7,273 nucleotides of DNA from Cellulomonas sp. (GTDB taxonomy: Bacteria; Actinomycetota; Actinomycetes; Actinomycetales; Cellulomonadaceae), in contig JAPSIJ010000104.1 in the NCBI GenBank assembly GCA_031178805.1, forward strand, positions 1 through 7,273. The letters run 5' to 3'. Positions within the stretch are counted from its first letter, which is position 1. Every line of letters starts with the position of its first letter. Positions 1 through 5,952 of this stretch are shown here, one piece after another. The notes under the pieces were generated by a model. The model saw only the letters and a program-made list of their open reading frames with translations. It made no database searches and was not told the DNA's origin. Made by a program: the position numbers and the translations under genes.

Positions 1-252
1 GGCTACGCGTTCCTGGAGGCGTCGGCGCAGGCGAAGATCGTGAACGCGGCGACCAACCTCGGCGCGCTGATCGTGTTCACCGTGCAGGGCGCGCCGCTGT
101 GGCGGCTCGGCCTGCTGGTCGGCGCCGCGAACGTGCTGGGCGCGTACCTGGGCGCGCGGACCGCCGTCGCGCGGGGGAGCGGCTTCGTCCGCGTGGTGTT
201 CCTCGTGGTCGTCGCGGTGCTCGTGGTCCGGCTCGGCACCGAGCTGCTCTGA
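1..252 (+). CDS. TauE/SafE-family (TSUP) membrane exporter, C-terminal fragment
   Basis: The reading frame is open from the first base of the window and ends at TGA 250-252, giving the last 83 residues of a longer protein whose start lies outside the window. The fragment carries the motif KIVNAATNLGALIVF, typical of the second half of TauE/SafE (TSUP, often labelled sulfite exporter) proteins. It is followed by hydrophobic segments around fragment residues 19-30, 36-56 and 62-82, which end almost at the C-terminus as usual for the family. These proteins sit in the cytoplasmic membrane and move small anions or organosulfur compounds, but the substrate of this one cannot be inferred. An ATG at 40 exists but is not the start, because homology and the open frame run through it. 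It ends 127 bases before lysC, with a hairpin between, so it is probably a separate transcription unit. Confidence 0.8.
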   Translation, partial: GYAFLEASAQAKIVNAATNLGALIVFTVQGAPLWRLGLLVGAANVLGAYLGARTAVARGSGFVRVVFLVVVAVLVVRLGTELL

Positions 253-267
253 CCCCGCCCCGGGCCG

Positions 268-299
268 CGGTCCCGGCATGCGGTCGGCGCCCGGGACCG
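268..299 (+). terminator. Putative terminator hairpin after the TauE/SafE gene
   Basis: CGGTCCCGG at 268-276 is the perfect reverse complement of CCGGGACCG at 291-299, giving a 9-bp all-but-one GC stem with a 14-base loop. It begins 15 bases after the TGA of the upstream gene. There is no T-run, which is common in GC-rich actinobacteria, so termination is inferred from position and stem only. An ATG at 278 lies in its loop and opens an N-terminal extension of lysC that I reject. Confidence 0.45.
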
Positions 300-314
300 G
301 CACGCGCGCGGCCC

Positions 315-320
315 TAGACT
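315..320 (+). promoter_or_regulatory. Candidate -10 box of the lysC-asd operon
   Basis: TAGACT at 315-320 fits the actinobacterial -10 pattern TAnnnT and is one of the few AT-containing stretches between the upstream gene and lysC. No convincing -35 is visible at the usual distance (the region near 291-297 reads CCGGGAC), which is common for actinobacterial sigma-70 promoters. A transcript would start near 327 and have a leader of about 50 bases before the GTG at 380. Confidence 0.4.
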
Positions 321-333
321 TCGCCCGACCCCA

Positions 334-353
334 CGGTCGCCGCCGCGCGACCG
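334..353 (+). other. Small hairpin in the lysC leader
   Basis: CGGTCGC at 334-340 pairs perfectly with GCGACCG at 347-353 around a 6-base loop. It lies between the candidate -10 and the lysC ribosome binding site, so it would be in the 5' leader of the mRNA. It is too small and isolated to match a lysine riboswitch. A regulatory role is only a possibility, because GC-rich DNA makes such stems by chance. Confidence 0.3.
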
Positions 354-379
354 CAGCCCGCACCCGGAAGATCCCTCTC

Positions 380-1654
380 GTGGCCCTCATCGTGCAGAAG
401 TACGGCGGTTCCTCGGTCGCCGACGCCGACAGCATCAAGCGCGTCGCGAAGCGGATCACCGAGGCGAAGCGCGCCGGCGACGACGTCGTCGTGGTCGTCT
501 CCGCGATGGGCGACACGACGGACGAGCTGATCGACCTCGCGCAGCAGGTCACGCCGCTGCCGCCGCAGCGGGAGATGGACATCCTGCTGACCGCGGGCGA
601 GCGGATCTCGATGTCGCTGCTGGCGATGGCGATCAGCAACCTCGGCGTCGAGGCGCAGTCGTTCACCGGGCAGCAGGCCGGCGTCATCACCGACGACGTG
701 CACGGCCGCGCGCGGATCATCGACGTGTCCCCGAGCCGCATCCAGGCCGCCGTCGACTCCGGTGCCGTGGCGATCGTCGCCGGCTTCCAGGGCGTCACCC
801 AGCGCACCAACGACGTGACGACGCTCGGCCGCGGCGGCTCCGACACCACGGCGGTCGCCCTGGCCGCGGCGCTGGGCGCCGACGTCTGCGAGATCTACAC
901 CGACGTGGACGGCGTGTTCACCGCGGACCCGCGGATCGTGCCGTCGGCCCGCAAGATCGACCGGATCAGCTACGACGAGATGCTCGAGATGGCGGCGAGC
1001 GGCGCCAAGGTGCTCATGCTCCGCTGCGTCGAGTACGCGCGCCGGTACGGGGTCCCCGTGCACGTGCGCTCGTCGTTCTCGACGCGCACGGGCACGCTGG
1101 TGACCGATACGCCTGACGAAGGAGGAGCACCGATGGAGCAGCCGATCATCGCGGGCGTCGCGCACGACCGCAGCGAGGCCAAGATCACGATCGTCGACGT
1201 CCCGGACGTGCCGGGCAAGGCCGCGCGGATCTTCCAGGTGGTGGCCGGCTCCGGCGTGAACCTGGACATGATCGTGCAGAACGTGTCGGTCGCCTCGACC
1301 GGCCGCACGGACATCTCGTTCACGCTGCCCGCGAGCGACGGCGCCGCCGCGACGGCCGCGCTGACGGAGCACCAGCCGGACATCGGCTTCACGTCGCTGC
1401 AGTACGACGACATGATCGGGAAGCTGTCGCTGATCGGCGCCGGCATGAAGTCGCACCCCGGCGTCTCCGCGAAGCTGTTCGCCGCGCTGTCCGACGCGGG
1501 CATCAACATCGAGATGATCTCCACCTCGGAGATCCGCATCTCGGTGGTCACCCGCGCCGACCAGCTCGACGACGCGGTGCGCGCGGTGCACACGGCGTTC
1601 GACCTGGACAGCAGCGAGGAGCAGGCCGTGGTGTACGGGGGGACCGGGCGGTGA
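380..1654 (+). CDS. lysC: Aspartate kinase (aspartokinase), alpha chain
   Basis: Phosphorylates aspartate to 4-phospho-aspartate with ATP, the first step towards lysine, threonine, methionine and diaminopimelate for peptidoglycan; cytosolic. From GTG 380 it is 424 residues, matching the 421-residue Corynebacterium enzyme. The N-terminus reads MALIVQKYGGSS, as in that family, and a weak GGAAG lies at 366-370. The in-frame ATG at 278 would add 34 Arg-rich residues foreign to the family. The kinase domain (about 1-250) shows K7-YGGSS, SAMGDTTDEL 41-50, TAGERIS 71-77 with E74, and TTLGRGGSDTTA 147-158. Two ACT domains follow (about 265-424). By alignment from memory, feedback positions of the C. 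glutamicum enzyme appear kept (D276, G279, A281, S303, T310), with Ser313 at the Thr311 position. This suggests normal concerted lysine/threonine inhibition. It overlaps asd by 4 bases. Confidence 0.97.
   Translation: MALIVQKYGGSSVADADSIKRVAKRITEAKRAGDDVVVVVSAMGDTTDELIDLAQQVTPLPPQREMDILLTAGERISMSLLAMAISNLGVEAQSFTGQQAGVITDDVHGRARIIDVSPSRIQAAVDSGAVAIVAGFQGVTQRTNDVTTLGRGGSDTTAVALAAALGADVCEIYTDVDGVFTADPRIVPSARKIDRISYDEMLEMAASGAKVLMLRCVEYARRYGVPVHVRSSFSTRTGTLVTDTPDEGGAPMEQPIIAGVAHDRSEAKITIVDVPDVPGKAARIFQVVAGSGVNLDMIVQNVSVASTGRTDISFTLPASDGAAATAALTEHQPDIGFTSLQYDDMIGKLSLIGAGMKSHPGVSAKLFAALSDAGINIEMISTSEIRISVVTRADQLDDAVRAVHTAFDLDSSEEQAVVYGGTGR
1119..1135 (+). promoter_or_regulatory. Internal ribosome binding site and ATG for the aspartokinase beta chain
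   Basis: AAGGAGGAG at 1119-1127 is a near-perfect Shine-Dalgarno sequence, the strongest in the window. AAGGAGG ends 7 bases before an in-frame ATG at 1133-1135 (codon 252 of lysC). The site falls exactly in the linker between kinase and ACT domains. Coding constraint there is low, so selection for ribosome binding is a reasonable reading. Confidence 0.75.
1133..1654 (+). CDS. lysC: Aspartokinase beta (regulatory) chain, in-frame internal start within lysC
   Basis: This is the same frame as lysC but started at ATG 1133, giving 173 residues that consist almost only of the two ACT domains. In Corynebacterium and Bacillus the lysC gene makes such a separate beta subunit (172 residues in C. glutamicum). 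It pairs with the alpha chain in an alpha2beta2 enzyme and forms the effector-binding surface for lysine and threonine. The start aligns with the known C. glutamicum beta start (Met followed shortly by the GVA motif; here MEQPIIAGVA). The strong internal Shine-Dalgarno makes independent translation likely. It is an alternative product, not an additional locus. Confidence 0.65.
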   Translation: MEQPIIAGVAHDRSEAKITIVDVPDVPGKAARIFQVVAGSGVNLDMIVQNVSVASTGRTDISFTLPASDGAAATAALTEHQPDIGFTSLQYDDMIGKLSLIGAGMKSHPGVSAKLFAALSDAGINIEMISTSEIRISVVTRADQLDDAVRAVHTAFDLDSSEEQAVVYGGTGR

Positions 1655-2718
1655 GCGGGCAGGCACGCGGGCTGCGCGTCGGGGTCGTCGGCGCCACCGG
1701 GCAGGTCGGCGCGGTCATGCGCCGGCTGCTCGAGGAGCGCGACCTCCCCGTCGCAGAGATGCGCTACTTCGCGTCCGCCCGGTCGGCGGGCACCACGCTG
1801 CCCTGGCGCGGCGAGGACGTCGTGGTGGAGGACGCCGCGACCGCGGACCCGACCGGTCTCGACATCGCGCTGTTCTCCGCCGGCGGCACCACCTCGAAGG
1901 CGCAGGCGCCGCGGTTCGCCGCCGCCGGCGTGACCGTCGTGGACAACTCCTCCGCCTGGCGGATGGACCCGGACGTCCCCCTGGTGGTGTCTGAGGTGAA
2001 CCCGGGCGCGCTGGACGGGATCCGCAAGGGCATCGTCGCGAACCCGAACTGCACCACGATGGCCGCCATGCCGGTGCTGCGGGTGCTGCACGAGGAGGCC
2101 GGGCTGCGCCGGCTGATCGTGTCCACCTACCAGGCCGTGTCCGGCAGCGGGCTGGCCGGGGCGCAGGAGCTGGACGAGCAGGTCCGCGGCGCGGTGCAGC
2201 AGGACACGCTGGCGCTGGTGCACGACGGCACCGCGGTGACGTTCCCGGAGCCGCAGAAGTACGTCGCGCCGATCGCGTTCAACGTGATCCCGCTCGCGGG
2301 GAACCTGGTGGACGACGGCAGCCTGGAGACCGACGAGGAGCAGAAGCTCCGCAACGAGTCCCGGAAGATCCTCGGCCTGCCGGACCTGCTGGTGTCCGGC
2401 ACCTGCGTCCGGGTGCCGGTGTACACGGGGCACTCGCTGTCCATCGCCGCGGAGTTCGACCGGCCGATCAGCCCGCAGCGGGCGTACGAGCTGCTCGCGG
2501 ACGCCCCCGGCGTGCAGCTCGCGGACGTGCCGACCCCGCAGCAGGCCGCGGGCGCCGACCCGTCGCTGGTGGGCCGCATCCGGCAGGACCCGGGCGTGCC
2601 CGACGGCCGCGGCCTGGCGCTGTTCGTGTCCAACGACAACCTGCGCAAGGGCGCCGCGCTGAACGCGGTGCAGATCGCGGAGCTGCTCGCGGAGCGCCTG
2701 GGCGCCGCCACCGCCTGA
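1651..2718 (+). CDS. asd: Aspartate-semialdehyde dehydrogenase
   Basis: Reduces 4-phospho-aspartate to aspartate-4-semialdehyde with NADPH, directly using the LysC product; cytosolic. The protein has 355 residues, slightly longer than the usual 340-350. The NADP-binding loop is GATGQVG (14-20). The catalytic cysteine is C134 in NPNCTT, Q161 lies in STYQAVSGSG, and R254 and the acid/base histidine H261 lie in CVRVPVYTGHS. All expected catalytic residues are present. The GTG start at 1651 overlaps the lysC stop as GTGA, so translation should be coupled. A G-rich stretch (1637-1643) may serve as ribosome binding site. Pairing of lysC with asd is the classic actinobacterial arrangement. The gene is followed within 3 bases by a strong hairpin, so the operon probably ends here. 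Confidence 0.97.
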   Translation: MSGQARGLRVGVVGATGQVGAVMRRLLEERDLPVAEMRYFASARSAGTTLPWRGEDVVVEDAATADPTGLDIALFSAGGTTSKAQAPRFAAAGVTVVDNSSAWRMDPDVPLVVSEVNPGALDGIRKGIVANPNCTTMAAMPVLRVLHEEAGLRRLIVSTYQAVSGSGLAGAQELDEQVRGAVQQDTLALVHDGTAVTFPEPQKYVAPIAFNVIPLAGNLVDDGSLETDEEQKLRNESRKILGLPDLLVSGTCVRVPVYTGHSLSIAAEFDRPISPQRAYELLADAPGVQLADVPTPQQAAGADPSLVGRIRQDPGVPDGRGLALFVSNDNLRKGAALNAVQIAELLAERLGAATA

Positions 2719-2720
2719 CG

Positions 2721-2765
2721 GCACGCCACCGAGGCCCGGGACCGCACGGTCCCGGGCCTCCGTGC
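2721..2765 (+). terminator. Rho-independent-like terminator of lysC-asd
   Basis: GAGGCCCGGGACCG (2731-2744) is the exact reverse complement of 2747-2760, a 14-bp stem whose inner pair must open to leave a 4-base loop. Outside it, GCACG at 2721-2725 can pair with CGTGC at 2761-2765, with the left-hand CCACC bulged out. It starts just after the asd stop. There is no T-run; extended GC stems of this kind are usual terminators in actinobacteria. Confidence 0.8.
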
Positions 2766-2775
2766 TGCCCGGGGG

Positions 2776-2806
2776 TTGTGCGACGGCCACGCTCTGTGGT
2801 TCATTA
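2776..2806 (+). promoter_or_regulatory. Candidate promoter of the GntR-ABC operon
   Basis: TTGTGC at 2776-2781 resembles a -35 box. The AT-richest local stretch, TTCATTAG from 2800, lies 18-20 bases downstream and could hold a poor -10. The exact -10 is not clear. The candidate overlaps the left arm of the palindrome at 2798-2821, so a regulator bound there would block RNA polymerase. Confidence 0.35.
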
Positions 2807-2821
2807 GTGGAGTAACGAACC
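2798..2821. promoter_or_regulatory. Palindromic operator candidate for the GntR/YtrA-type regulator
   Basis: The half-sites are GGTTCATTAGTG (2798-2809) and GAGTAACGAACC (2810-2821). The reverse complement of the right half is GGTTCGTTACTC, so 9 of 12 positions match, with GGTTC, TTA and T kept. It sits 32 bases upstream of the regulator start at 2854, overlaps the probable promoter, and is distinctly more AT-rich than its surroundings. YtrA-family regulators usually bind such long palindromes before their own gene. Binding by the neighbouring regulator is inferred. Confidence 0.6.
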
Positions 2822-2853
2822 GCTGAACCGCCGCACGAGAGAGGATGCCGCCC

Positions 2854-3243
2854 GTGTTCGACGGCCGCGACCCGATCTACGTGCAGATCGCCGACCAGAT
2901 CCGCCAGGACGTCCTGCGGGGCGACCTCCAGCCCGAGGAGCAGGTGATGAGCACGACGCAGTACGCCACCACCTTCCGCATCAACCCGGCCACGGCCGCC
3001 AAGGCGTTCGCGCAGCTGGTGGACGACGGCATCCTCTACAAGCGGCGCGGGGTGGGCATGTTCGTCGCCCCCGGCGCGCCGGACCGGCTCCGGGCCGAGG
3101 GGCGCGAGTCCTTCTTCGCGGACACCGTCGACCCGGTCGCCGACCAGGCCCGGGCGCTCGGCATCCCGCTGGAGGACGTGATCGCCCGGCTGCGGGCGCA
3201 CGCCGCCCGCACCGGCGCCGCGCAGGACGGGGCGGCGTCGTGA
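2854..3243 (+). CDS. GntR-family transcriptional regulator, YtrA subfamily
   Basis: Short DNA-binding repressor, 129 residues from GTG 2854. An N-terminal GntR winged helix-turn-helix covers about residues 7-72 (DPIYVQIADQIRQDVLRG, then a recognition-helix region near INPATAAKAFAQL, then the wing YKRRGVGMFV). Only about 50 residues follow, too few for a FadR/HutC/MocR effector domain, which places it in the YtrA group. I prefer GTG 2854 over ATG 2845 because the purine-rich AGAGAGG (2838-2844) abuts that ATG but is well spaced from the GTG. The start MFDGRDPIYVQ is also family-like; the ATG would add only three residues. It overlaps the next ATPase by 4 bases (GTGA). YtrA-type proteins typically repress their own ABC operon and are released by envelope-targeting compounds; the signal here is unknown. 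Confidence 0.9.
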   Translation: MFDGRDPIYVQIADQIRQDVLRGDLQPEEQVMSTTQYATTFRINPATAAKAFAQLVDDGILYKRRGVGMFVAPGAPDRLRAEGRESFFADTVDPVADQARALGIPLEDVIARLRAHAARTGAAQDGAAS

Positions 3244-4148
3244 CCGCGCTCGGCGTGCAGGCGCGCGGCCTGACCGCCCGGTACGGCCGGACCACGGCGC
3301 TCGACGGCGTGGACCTGGACATCCCGGCCGGCGCCATCACGGGTCTGCTCGGCCGGAACGGGTCGGGCAAGACGACGTTCGCCTCCCTGGTCGCGGCGTT
3401 CCGCCGGCCGTCCGCGGGCACCGTCCTGGTCGGCGGCGAGGACCCCTGGGAGAACGAGGACCTGCTGCCCCGGGTGCTGCTGGTGCGCGAGTCCGGCGAC
3501 GTGCTGGACAGCGAGTCGCTGCGGGCCAACCTGCGGTTCACGGAGGACTGCCGCCCGGCGTTCTCGCGCGACGTCGCCGAGCGCCTCCTGGACACGTTCG
3601 AGCTCGACCTCTCGACGAAGCCGCAGAAGCTCTCCCGTGGCCAGCGGTCGGCGTTCGGCATCGTGCAGGCGGTCGCCGCCCGCGCGGACCTGACGATCCT
3701 CGACGAGGTGCACCTCGGGCTCGACGCGCCGTCGCGGTACGCCTTCTACGACGCGCTGCTCGAGGACTACGTCGCCCACCCGCGCACCCTCGTGCTGTCC
3801 AGCCACCTGATCGGCGAGATCGAGCGGCTGCTCGAGCACGTCGTGGTGCTCGACCGCGGCCGGCTGCTGCTGGCCCAGGACGTCGACGGCCTGACGTCGC
3901 GGGGCCTCGCGGTGACCGGGCCGACCCGCGAGGTCGAGCGGTTCGTCGTCGGCCGCACGGTGCTCGGCCGGCAGCAGCTCGGCGGCACGGCGCAGGCCAC
4001 GGTGCTCGCCACCCTGGAGGACGCGGAGGTCGCCGACGCCCGCGCCGCGGGGCTCGAGCTCGGCCCGGTGCCGCTGCAGGACCTGTTCGTGCACCTGACC
4101 GCGGACGGCGCCACCGACGCCGTCCGGGAGACGAGGGGGACGTCATGA
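3240..4148 (+). CDS. ABC transporter ATP-binding protein (first of two; divergent motifs)
   Basis: Cytoplasmic ATPase subunit of a membrane transporter, 302 residues. Walker A is GRNGSGKT (38-45), Walker B LTILDE (151-156) with E156, D-loop GLDAPS (160-165), and switch His H189 in LSSHLIGEIERL. The signature is LSRGQ (131-135) rather than LSGGQ. The usual Q-loop glutamine is not evident in the stretch LLPRVLLVRESGD (75-87). Residues about 215-302 form a C-terminal extension unlike the catalytic core. This resembles the YtrB/BcrA-like ATPases found next to YtrA regulators. GTG 3240 overlaps the regulator stop, and the stop overlaps the start of the membrane gene, so the three are translationally coupled. 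Core catalytic residues are intact, so it is likely active. Substrate unknown. Confidence 0.9.
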   Translation: MTALGVQARGLTARYGRTTALDGVDLDIPAGAITGLLGRNGSGKTTFASLVAAFRRPSAGTVLVGGEDPWENEDLLPRVLLVRESGDVLDSESLRANLRFTEDCRPAFSRDVAERLLDTFELDLSTKPQKLSRGQRSAFGIVQAVAARADLTILDEVHLGLDAPSRYAFYDALLEDYVAHPRTLVLSSHLIGEIERLLEHVVVLDRGRLLLAQDVDGLTSRGLAVTGPTREVERFVVGRTVLGRQQLGGTAQATVLATLEDAEVADARAAGLELGPVPLQDLFVHLTADGATDAVRETRGTS

Positions 4149-4918
4149 CCACGTCGACCGGGACCCGCCTCGGGTCCGCCCGTCCCGTCCGCCGGCAGGG
4201 ACCGGTGCTGCGCACCGCGGCGTCGCTGACCGGCTGGTTCGCCCAGATCGCGCTCTGGTACTGGGCGCTCGTGCTGGTCGCCGTCCTCGGCGTGCCCTTC
4301 GTGGTCGGGGCGGTCGGCGACGTCTCGGTGTCGGTCCTGTGGTTCGCCCGGCAGAGCGGGGTCTGGTTCCCGTTCTCGGTGCTGATCGGCGTCGCGGCGA
4401 CCTACCCGCCGGTGCACGTCGCCCAGGGGATGACCCGCCGTGCCTACGTCAAGGGCGCCCTGATCGCGGCGGTCGTGCTGGCGGCGGCGTTCGCCCTGCT
4501 GATGGCCGGGGGCCTGCTGGCCGAGCGCGCCTGGTACGGCGCGATGGGCTGGGACTGGTCGCTGCAGGACCAGGGCTGGTTCGACCCCGAGATCACCTTC
4601 GGCAGCCTGTTCGTCGCGTACCTCGCCACCTTCGCCGTGTCGTACGTCAGCGGCCTGCTGGTCGGCACCGTCTACGCGGCGGCCGGCGGGTGGTGGGGCA
4701 CGCTGACCCTCCCGCTCACCGCCGGGCCGTCCCTGCTCATGACGATCCTCGTCGGCAACTCGAACGACTGGGTCCCGTTCTCGGAGCTGTTCGGCAGCGA
4801 CGGCGGGAGCACGCCGCTCGCCCTCGTGCTGACCGTCGGCCTCGTCCTGGCGCTGGCGCTCGCCGCCGCCTTCTGGCTGATCGCCGCCCGCCGGGCGATC
4901 CCGCCGCGCCGCGGCTGA
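4145..4918 (+). CDS. Six-helix ABC transporter membrane partner (unrecognised family)
   Basis: Integral membrane protein of 257 residues with a basic N-terminal tail (R8, R13, R16, R17, R23) and about six hydrophobic segments at 33-57, 70-88, 103-126, 152-177, 183-204 and 225-248. The tail RRAIPPRRG is basic, consistent with both ends in the cytoplasm. I see no clear ABC-2 signature, so it is called the permease mainly from its position: its ATG overlaps the stop of the upstream ATPase (ATGA). GAGGGGGA (4133-4140) is the ribosome binding site. The loop between helices 3 and 4 is rich in Trp (W130, W136, W138, W145) and probably faces outward, which is unusual and may touch a ligand. It may equally be an accessory membrane protein. 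Similar proteins next to YtrA-type regulators are mostly annotated as hypothetical. Confidence 0.8.
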   Translation: MTTSTGTRLGSARPVRRQGPVLRTAASLTGWFAQIALWYWALVLVAVLGVPFVVGAVGDVSVSVLWFARQSGVWFPFSVLIGVAATYPPVHVAQGMTRRAYVKGALIAAVVLAAAFALLMAGGLLAERAWYGAMGWDWSLQDQGWFDPEITFGSLFVAYLATFAVSYVSGLLVGTVYAAAGGWWGTLTLPLTAGPSLLMTILVGNSNDWVPFSELFGSDGGSTPLALVLTVGLVLALALAAAFWLIAARRAIPPRRG

Positions 4919-4973
4919 GGAGCACCGCCCGCCCGACCGCCGTGCCACCCGCCCTGCTCTGCCACCGTCCGCC

Positions 4974-4983
4974 GGAGAAGGAG
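4974..4983 (+). promoter_or_regulatory. Strong ribosome binding site of the second ABC ATPase
   Basis: GGAGAAGGAG lies 8 bases before ATG 4992. The 73-base gap before this gene is the only one inside the operon and has no convincing promoter or hairpin. The gene is therefore probably on the same transcript but is translated independently of the first three genes. Confidence 0.6.
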
Positions 4984-4991
4984 ACCTCGTC

Positions 4992-5951
4992 ATGCCCGCA
5001 CGCACCGAACCCGTCATCCACGCCGAGCACCTGCGCAAGCGGTACGGCAGCACCGTCGCCGTCGCCGACGTGAGCCTGACCGTGCACCGCGGCGAGATCG
5101 TCGGCGTGCTCGGCCGCAACGGCGCCGGCAAGACCACCACCGTCGAGCTGCTCGCCGGGCTGCGCGACCGGGACGGCGGCACGGTGTCCGTCCTCGGCCT
5201 CGACCCGGAGCGCGACGGCGCCGCCCTGCGCGAGCGCGTCGGCCTGCAGCTCCAGGAGAGCGCCCTGCCCGCCCGGATCACCGTGCGGGAGGCCGTGGAG
5301 GAGTACGCCTGCTTCTACGACCACCCGGCCGATCCCGAGGAGCTGCTGCGCGACCTCGACCTGCTCGACAAGGCCGGCACCCGGTACGCCGACCTGTCCG
5401 GCGGCCAGAAGCAGCGGCTGTCCATCGCGCTCGCCCTGGTCGGCGACCCCGAGATCGCCGTGCTCGACGAGCTGACCACCGGCCTGGACCCGCAGGCCCG
5501 GCGCGACACCTGGGAGGTCGTCGAGCGGGTCCGCCGGCGGGGCGTCACCGTCCTGCTGGTCACGCACTTCATGGAGGAGGCGGAGCGGCTCTGCGACCGC
5601 GTGCTGCTGATCGACGCCGGCCGCGTGGTCGCCGAGGGCACCCCGGCCGAGGTCGCCGCGCGGGTCGGGGCGGAGCAGACCCTGCAGCTGCGGCCGTCCG
5701 CCCCCGTGGACCCGGCCGTCCTGACCGCCCTGCCGTCGGTCACGGCCGCGCAGCCGGGCGCCGACGGGTCGCTCGAGGTGCGCGGCTCCGGCACCGTCGT
5801 GCAGGACGTGATGGTCGCCCTCGCCGCGGCGGGGGTCCGGGCCGACGACGTGCGGCTGCACCGCAGCACCCTGGAGGACGCCTTCGTCCGCCTCACCGGC
5901 GCCGGCACCGGCGCACCGGATCCGCGCACCACCACCCCCGTGGAGGCCTGA
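4992..5951 (+). CDS. ABC transporter ATP-binding protein, DrrA/CcmA (ABC-2) type
   Basis: Cytoplasmic ATPase that powers the adjacent ABC-2 permease; 319 residues. All motifs are canonical: Walker A GRNGAGKT (41-48), Q-loop Q88 in VGLQLQES, signature LSGGQ (135-139), Walker B AVLDE (156-160), D-loop GLDPQ (164-168), switch His H192 in VTHFMEEAERL. Residues about 215-319 form the C-terminal extension common in drug/lipid exporters of the DrrA group, ending in a Thr/Pro-rich tail. It ends one base before the permease start, which fixes the pair as one transporter. Exporters of this kind move antibiotics, lipids or cell-wall precursors out of the cell; the substrate cannot be told. It is clearly divergent from the upstream ATPase, so it does not look like a recent tandem duplicate. 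Confidence 0.95.
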   Translation: MPARTEPVIHAEHLRKRYGSTVAVADVSLTVHRGEIVGVLGRNGAGKTTTVELLAGLRDRDGGTVSVLGLDPERDGAALRERVGLQLQESALPARITVREAVEEYACFYDHPADPEELLRDLDLLDKAGTRYADLSGGQKQRLSIALALVGDPEIAVLDELTTGLDPQARRDTWEVVERVRRRGVTVLLVTHFMEEAERLCDRVLLIDAGRVVAEGTPAEVAARVGAEQTLQLRPSAPVDPAVLTALPSVTAAQPGADGSLEVRGSGTVVQDVMVALAAAGVRADDVRLHRSTLEDAFVRLTGAGTGAPDPRTTTPVEA

Positions 5952-5952
5952 G

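Noticed and set aside
278..379. ATG 278 as start of lysC
   Set aside because: It adds 34 Arg-rich residues not seen in aspartokinases, lies in the loop of a hairpin upstream of the likely promoter, and has no ribosome binding site.
314..1666. 450-codon minus-strand open frame opposite lysC
   Set aside because: Arg/His/Asp-rich composition is typical of an antisense shadow of a GC-rich gene; the + strand has a complete aspartokinase.
970..3201. 743-codon open frame on the minus strand across lysC, asd and the GntR gene
   Set aside because: It spans two well-recognised genes and a terminator, its protein is low-complexity Arg/His/Gly-rich, and it matches no family I know. Long antisense frames are expected in very GC-rich DNA.
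4339..5073. 244-codon + strand frame overlapping the first membrane protein and second ATPase
   Set aside because: It is out of frame with two supported genes, and its product is Arg/Pro/Gly-rich without recognisable motifs.
3240..5951. The two ABC ATPases as a recent tandem duplication
   Set aside because: They differ in signature motif, Q-loop, lengths and C-terminal domains, with similarity only at motifs shared by all ABC proteins.
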